Below, piece after piece: positions 62,825 to 64,000 of a DNA stretch of 64,000 nt. Positions within the stretch are counted from its first letter, which is position 1, and the number at the start of each line of letters is the position of its first letter. Source of the DNA: Actinomadura livida (GTDB lineage: Bacteria; Actinomycetota; Actinomycetes; Streptosporangiales; Streptosporangiaceae); contig NZ_BMRO01000013.1 of assembly GCF_014648675.1 (NCBI RefSeq), forward strand, positions 62,001-126,000, given 5' to 3'. The notes below the pieces were generated by a model that had not been told where the DNA came from, searched no databases, and saw only the letters and a list, made by a program, of their open reading frames with translations. Position numbers and translations under genes: made by a program.

Positions 62825-64000
62825 ATGAGCAGTGCCGCGCCCTCCCCGTCCTCGGCTCCCGAGAACTGCGGGCTCGAGGTCTTCTGGGACGAACGGCTCG
62901 TCTCCTACGACTTCGGCCCCGGACACCCGATGAACCCCGTGCGCGTCGAGCTGACGATGGCCCTCGCGCGGGAGCTCGGCGTCCTGGACCGTCCCAACGT
63001 GCGCGTCTCGGCGTTCGAGGCCGCGGACGACAAGCTGCTGCGGCTCGTCCACGAGGAGCAGTACATCGCGGCGGTGAAGCACGCGGGCGCCACCGGTCTC
63101 CCCGAGGTCCGGTACGGGATCGGAACCGCCGACAACCCGGTGTTCATCGGTATGCACGACGCGTCGGCGCTGGTCGCGGGCGCCTCCGTCGCGGCGGCCG
63201 AGGCGGTGTGGACGGGACGCGCCGAGCACGCCGTGAACATCTCCGGCGGCCTGCACCACGCGCTGAGCGGCGCCGCCAGCGGGTTCTGCGTCTACAACGA
63301 CCCGGCCATCGCGATCGCGTGGCTGCTGGAGAGCGGCGCCGAGCGCGTCGCCTACGTCGACATCGACGTCCACCACGGCGACGGCGTCCAGGCCGCCTTC
63401 TACGACGACCCGCGCGTCCTGACGATCAGCATCCACGAGACGCCGCGGACGCTGTTCCCCGGCACCGGCTTCCCGGACGAGACGGGCGCCGACGGGACGT
63501 CCGTCAACATCTCGCTGCCCCCCGGCACCGGCGACCGGCCCTGGCTGCGCGCGTTCGACGCGATCATCCCGCCGCTGCTGCGCCGCTTCCGCCCGGACGT
63601 CCTCGTGACCCAGCACGGCGCCGACGGCCACGCGCTCGACCCCCTGGCGCACCTCACGCTCAGCGTGGACGGCCAGCGCACCGCCTACAACCTGCTGCAC
63701 AGGCTCGCGCACGAGACCGCGGGCGGCCGGTGGATCGCCACCGGGGGCGGCGGCTACGAGCTGGTCCAGGTCGTGCCGCGGGCCTGGACGCACCTGCTGG
63801 CCGAGGCCGCGGGCGGCCCGATCCCGCCGGACACGCCGACGCCGGAGGACTGGCGCGCGTTCGCCCGGGACCGTACGGAGGAGATCGCCCCGCGCCGGAT
63901 GACGGACGGGACGGACGTGGTGGAGGTCAGCACGTGGGCGAGCGGCATCGACCCGGCGAGCCCGGTCGACCAGGCGGTGCTGGCGACCCGCCGGGCGGTC
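62825..64000 (+). CDS. acuC: AcuC-like histone deacetylase family protein (partial, cut by window end)
   Basis: The reading frame is open for 392 codons to the last base, so the C-terminus is missing. It is a class I/II HDAC-fold hydrolase: PGHPMNP near residue 33, GGLHHAL, VYNDPAIAI, DIDVHHGDGVQAAF with zinc ligands, and TGGGGYE. AcuC in Bacillus deacetylates acetyl-CoA synthetase to activate it. The start ATG has only a weak ribosome-binding site. No acsA or acuA is nearby in the window. Confidence 0.94.
   Translation, partial: MSSAAPSPSSAPENCGLEVFWDERLVSYDFGPGHPMNPVRVELTMALARELGVLDRPNVRVSAFEAADDKLLRLVHEEQYIAAVKHAGATGLPEVRYGIGTADNPVFIGMHDASALVAGASVAAAEAVWTGRAEHAVNISGGLHHALSGAASGFCVYNDPAIAIAWLLESGAERVAYVDIDVHHGDGVQAAFYDDPRVLTISIHETPRTLFPGTGFPDETGADGTSVNISLPPGTGDRPWLRAFDAIIPPLLRRFRPDVLVTQHGADGHALDPLAHLTLSVDGQRTAYNLLHRLAHETAGGRWIATGGGGYELVQVVPRAWTHLLAEAAGGPIPPDTPTPEDWRAFARDRTEEIAPRRMTDGTDVVEVSTWASGIDPASPVDQAVLATRRAV

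Overview
This is high-GC actinobacterial chromosome. GTG and TTG starts, ATGA or TGATG gene overlaps, stem-loop terminators without long T-tracts, Lsr2, DisA, a short chaplin, an actinobacterial folate operon and a panC-panD-nadB-nadC-coaX-lysS-lsr2-clpC order all fit a filamentous actinomycete. Thermomonosporaceae (Actinomadura-like) is my best guess, from gene content only. I saw no phage, IS element, CRISPR array, tRNA or rRNA. Most of the window is core chromosome with islands of accessory genes.

1-7.8 kb: housekeeping and folate cluster (tilS, hpt, ftsH, folE, then folP, an NTF2-like gene, folB, folK and a DUF3180 gene linked by overlaps). 7.9-19.3 kb: an orphan NuoD paralogue with altered quinone-site residues, two PH-domain membrane proteins, a divergent polysaccharide deacetylase / SGNH hydrolase pair with a TTCGAA operator array, a P450, a MidA-type methyltransferase, a NarL-type two-component pair and a chaplin. 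19.6-30.4 kb: a MacB-like ABC exporter, then coenzyme synthesis (DUF2520 reductase, panC, panD, nadB, nadC, coaX) and lysS.

30.4-41 kb: lacI, a small orphan HTH protein, an NlpC/P60 hydrolase with a candidate c-di-AMP riboswitch leader, argA, two RDD proteins, lsr2 behind a roughly 1 kb non-coding region, and clpC with three ClgR-like boxes. 41-48.4 kb: deaminase, secreted TAP-family peptidase, a second two-component pair, and a PadR-ABC efflux operon with a palindromic operator between -35 and -10. 48.4-64 kb: mutY, disA, radA, hydrolase and methyltransferase genes, a TIM-barrel/TetR pair, an ABC-2 exporter, a 27-bp perfect palindrome plus G-quadruplex-like run ahead of an LCP gene, proline dehydrogenase, proC, and an acuC gene cut by the window end.

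The points I would look at first are the orphan NuoD together with the MidA methyltransferase, the TTCGAA array, the ClgR boxes, the hairpin/G-quadruplex intergene at 58 kb, the candidate c-di-AMP riboswitch in the same window as disA, and the DUF2520 gene in front of panC. Gene calls rest on motifs read by eye; starts are chosen from ribosome-binding sites, overlaps or -10 elements and are given as uncertain where they are.
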